A DNA stretch of 64,000 nt from an uncultured Shewanella sp. (GTDB lineage Bacteria > Pseudomonadota > Gammaproteobacteria > Enterobacterales > Shewanellaceae), in the NCBI RefSeq assembly GCF_947501225.1, contig NZ_CANMUW010000006.1:270049-334048 (forward strand), in the 5' to 3' direction. Shown one piece after another: positions 63,740-64,000 of this stretch; within the stretch, counting starts at the first letter, position 1, and each line of letters begins with the position of its first letter. The notes under the pieces are model-generated. The model was not told the DNA's origin and did not search any database. It saw nothing but the letters and a program-made list of their open reading frames with translations. The position numbers and the translations under genes were made by a program.

Positions 63740-63767
63740 TTGCACTCGAGCTCTGCCCCCCTATAAT
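63740..63767 (+). promoter_or_regulatory. rRNA operon promoter P1
   Basis: TTGCAC at 63740-63745 and a perfect TATAAT at 63762-63767, 16 bases apart, with a GCGCAT discriminator after it, as expected for stringently controlled rRNA promoters. Confidence 0.75.
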
Positions 63768-63842
63768 GCGCATCCACTGACACGGAATAGATAACTATTT
63801 TAGTCGGTGAAAACTGAGGTCGAAAATAGTTTTAAAAACTAC

Positions 63843-63870
63843 TTGACGCCAACTGCGGGAAGTGTAAAAT
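63843..63870 (+). promoter_or_regulatory. rRNA operon promoter P2
   Basis: TTGACG at 63843-63848 and TAAAAT at 63865-63870, 16 bases apart, followed by a GC-rich ACGCCTCCTC. A-rich and T-rich runs just upstream look like an UP element. Confidence 0.75.
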
Positions 63871-64000
63871 ACGCCTCCTCAAGCCAAGGGCCTAGCGTCT
63901 GCGGCGGTGTTATCAAGCACCATGTTCTTTAACAAGTTAAGACAAGAAATCTGTGTGGACACTCACAGGTGTTGAGTTATTCGAAACCATCTTAGATGGT
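63871..64000 (+). other. rRNA operon leader with boxA
   Basis: The transcribed leader begins near 63878. TGTTCTTTAACAA at 63923-63935 is the boxA antitermination site. The 16S rRNA gene should begin just past the end of the window. Confidence 0.8.

Noticed and set aside
1-64000. CRISPR array, prophage, IS element or integron
   Set aside because: I found no spaced direct repeats with unique spacers, no transposase with terminal repeats, and no phage structural genes; the recombinase-like gene has lost catalytic residues.

Overview
The window looks like chromosomal DNA of a marine gammaproteobacterium, most probably Shewanella or a close relative. The evidence is the gene families and their order (bamD | rluD-pgeF-clpB, then pssA just ahead of an rRNA operon), the c-type cytochrome/NrfCD-like genes, the number of cyclic-di-GMP and chemotaxis proteins, and the intergenic repeat types. 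I had only the sequence, so the genus is an inference.

Layout. 1-2384: tail of an unidentified gene, then an anaerobic electron-transfer operon (pentahaem cytochrome, four-cluster Fe-S protein, NrfD-type quinol membrane subunit). 2585-5997: a secreted protein of unknown function, then btuB behind a cobalamin riboswitch whose promoter also carries tandem MetJ-like boxes. 6013-11441: a GDSL lipoprotein, an HDOD protein and the divergent metR/metE pair. 11493-15185: a drug-efflux MFS gene overlapping a degenerate serine recombinase, and a CDGSH/glutamate-synthase-like fusion. 15522-19816: an Scs-type periplasmic thiol/copper-tolerance operon. 19959-25024: a small anchored protein, a DadA-like flavoenzyme, and a TlpA/Tat-subunit/GMC-oxidoreductase operon. 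25328-32864: dodecin, queG, an MFS carrier, adenosine deaminase, a periplasmic binding protein and a TPR-GGDEF protein. 33156-43072: a possible decayed gene, malic enzyme, YehS, a serine hydrolase, an Nramp-like carrier lacking the usual metal-site motifs, a TonB-dependent receptor and a GST. 43160-47381: a YdiL-like HTH protein, a SMI1/KNR4 protein, an exported RelA/SpoT-fold protein and an M13 peptidase. 47624-52344: an acetyltransferase with a truncated copy of its own 3' end, rsuA, a sigma/anti-sigma/DUF4097 operon and an ornithine-cyclodeaminase-like gene. 52488-56278: an HBM chemoreceptor behind a likely sigma-28 promoter, a CHASE4-GGDEF protein and tRNA-Phe. 56531-64000: housekeeping genes ending in the promoters and leader of an rRNA operon whose 16S gene lies outside the window.

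Themes. Methionine and B12 are linked: metE (B12-independent synthase) and btuB (B12 uptake) both carry MetJ-like boxes, btuB adds a B12 riboswitch and metE adds MetR sites. Periplasmic redox chemistry recurs (ScsABCD, a TlpA-like protein, NrfBCD-like). Intergenic 3' regions repeatedly carry tracts with a strict 7-bp period, often inverted on both sides of a terminator stem. The most unusual genes are the exported RelA/SpoT-fold protein (44318-45121), the apparently catalytically dead serine recombinase (12686-13330) and the Nramp-like carrier without DPGN (38101-39378).
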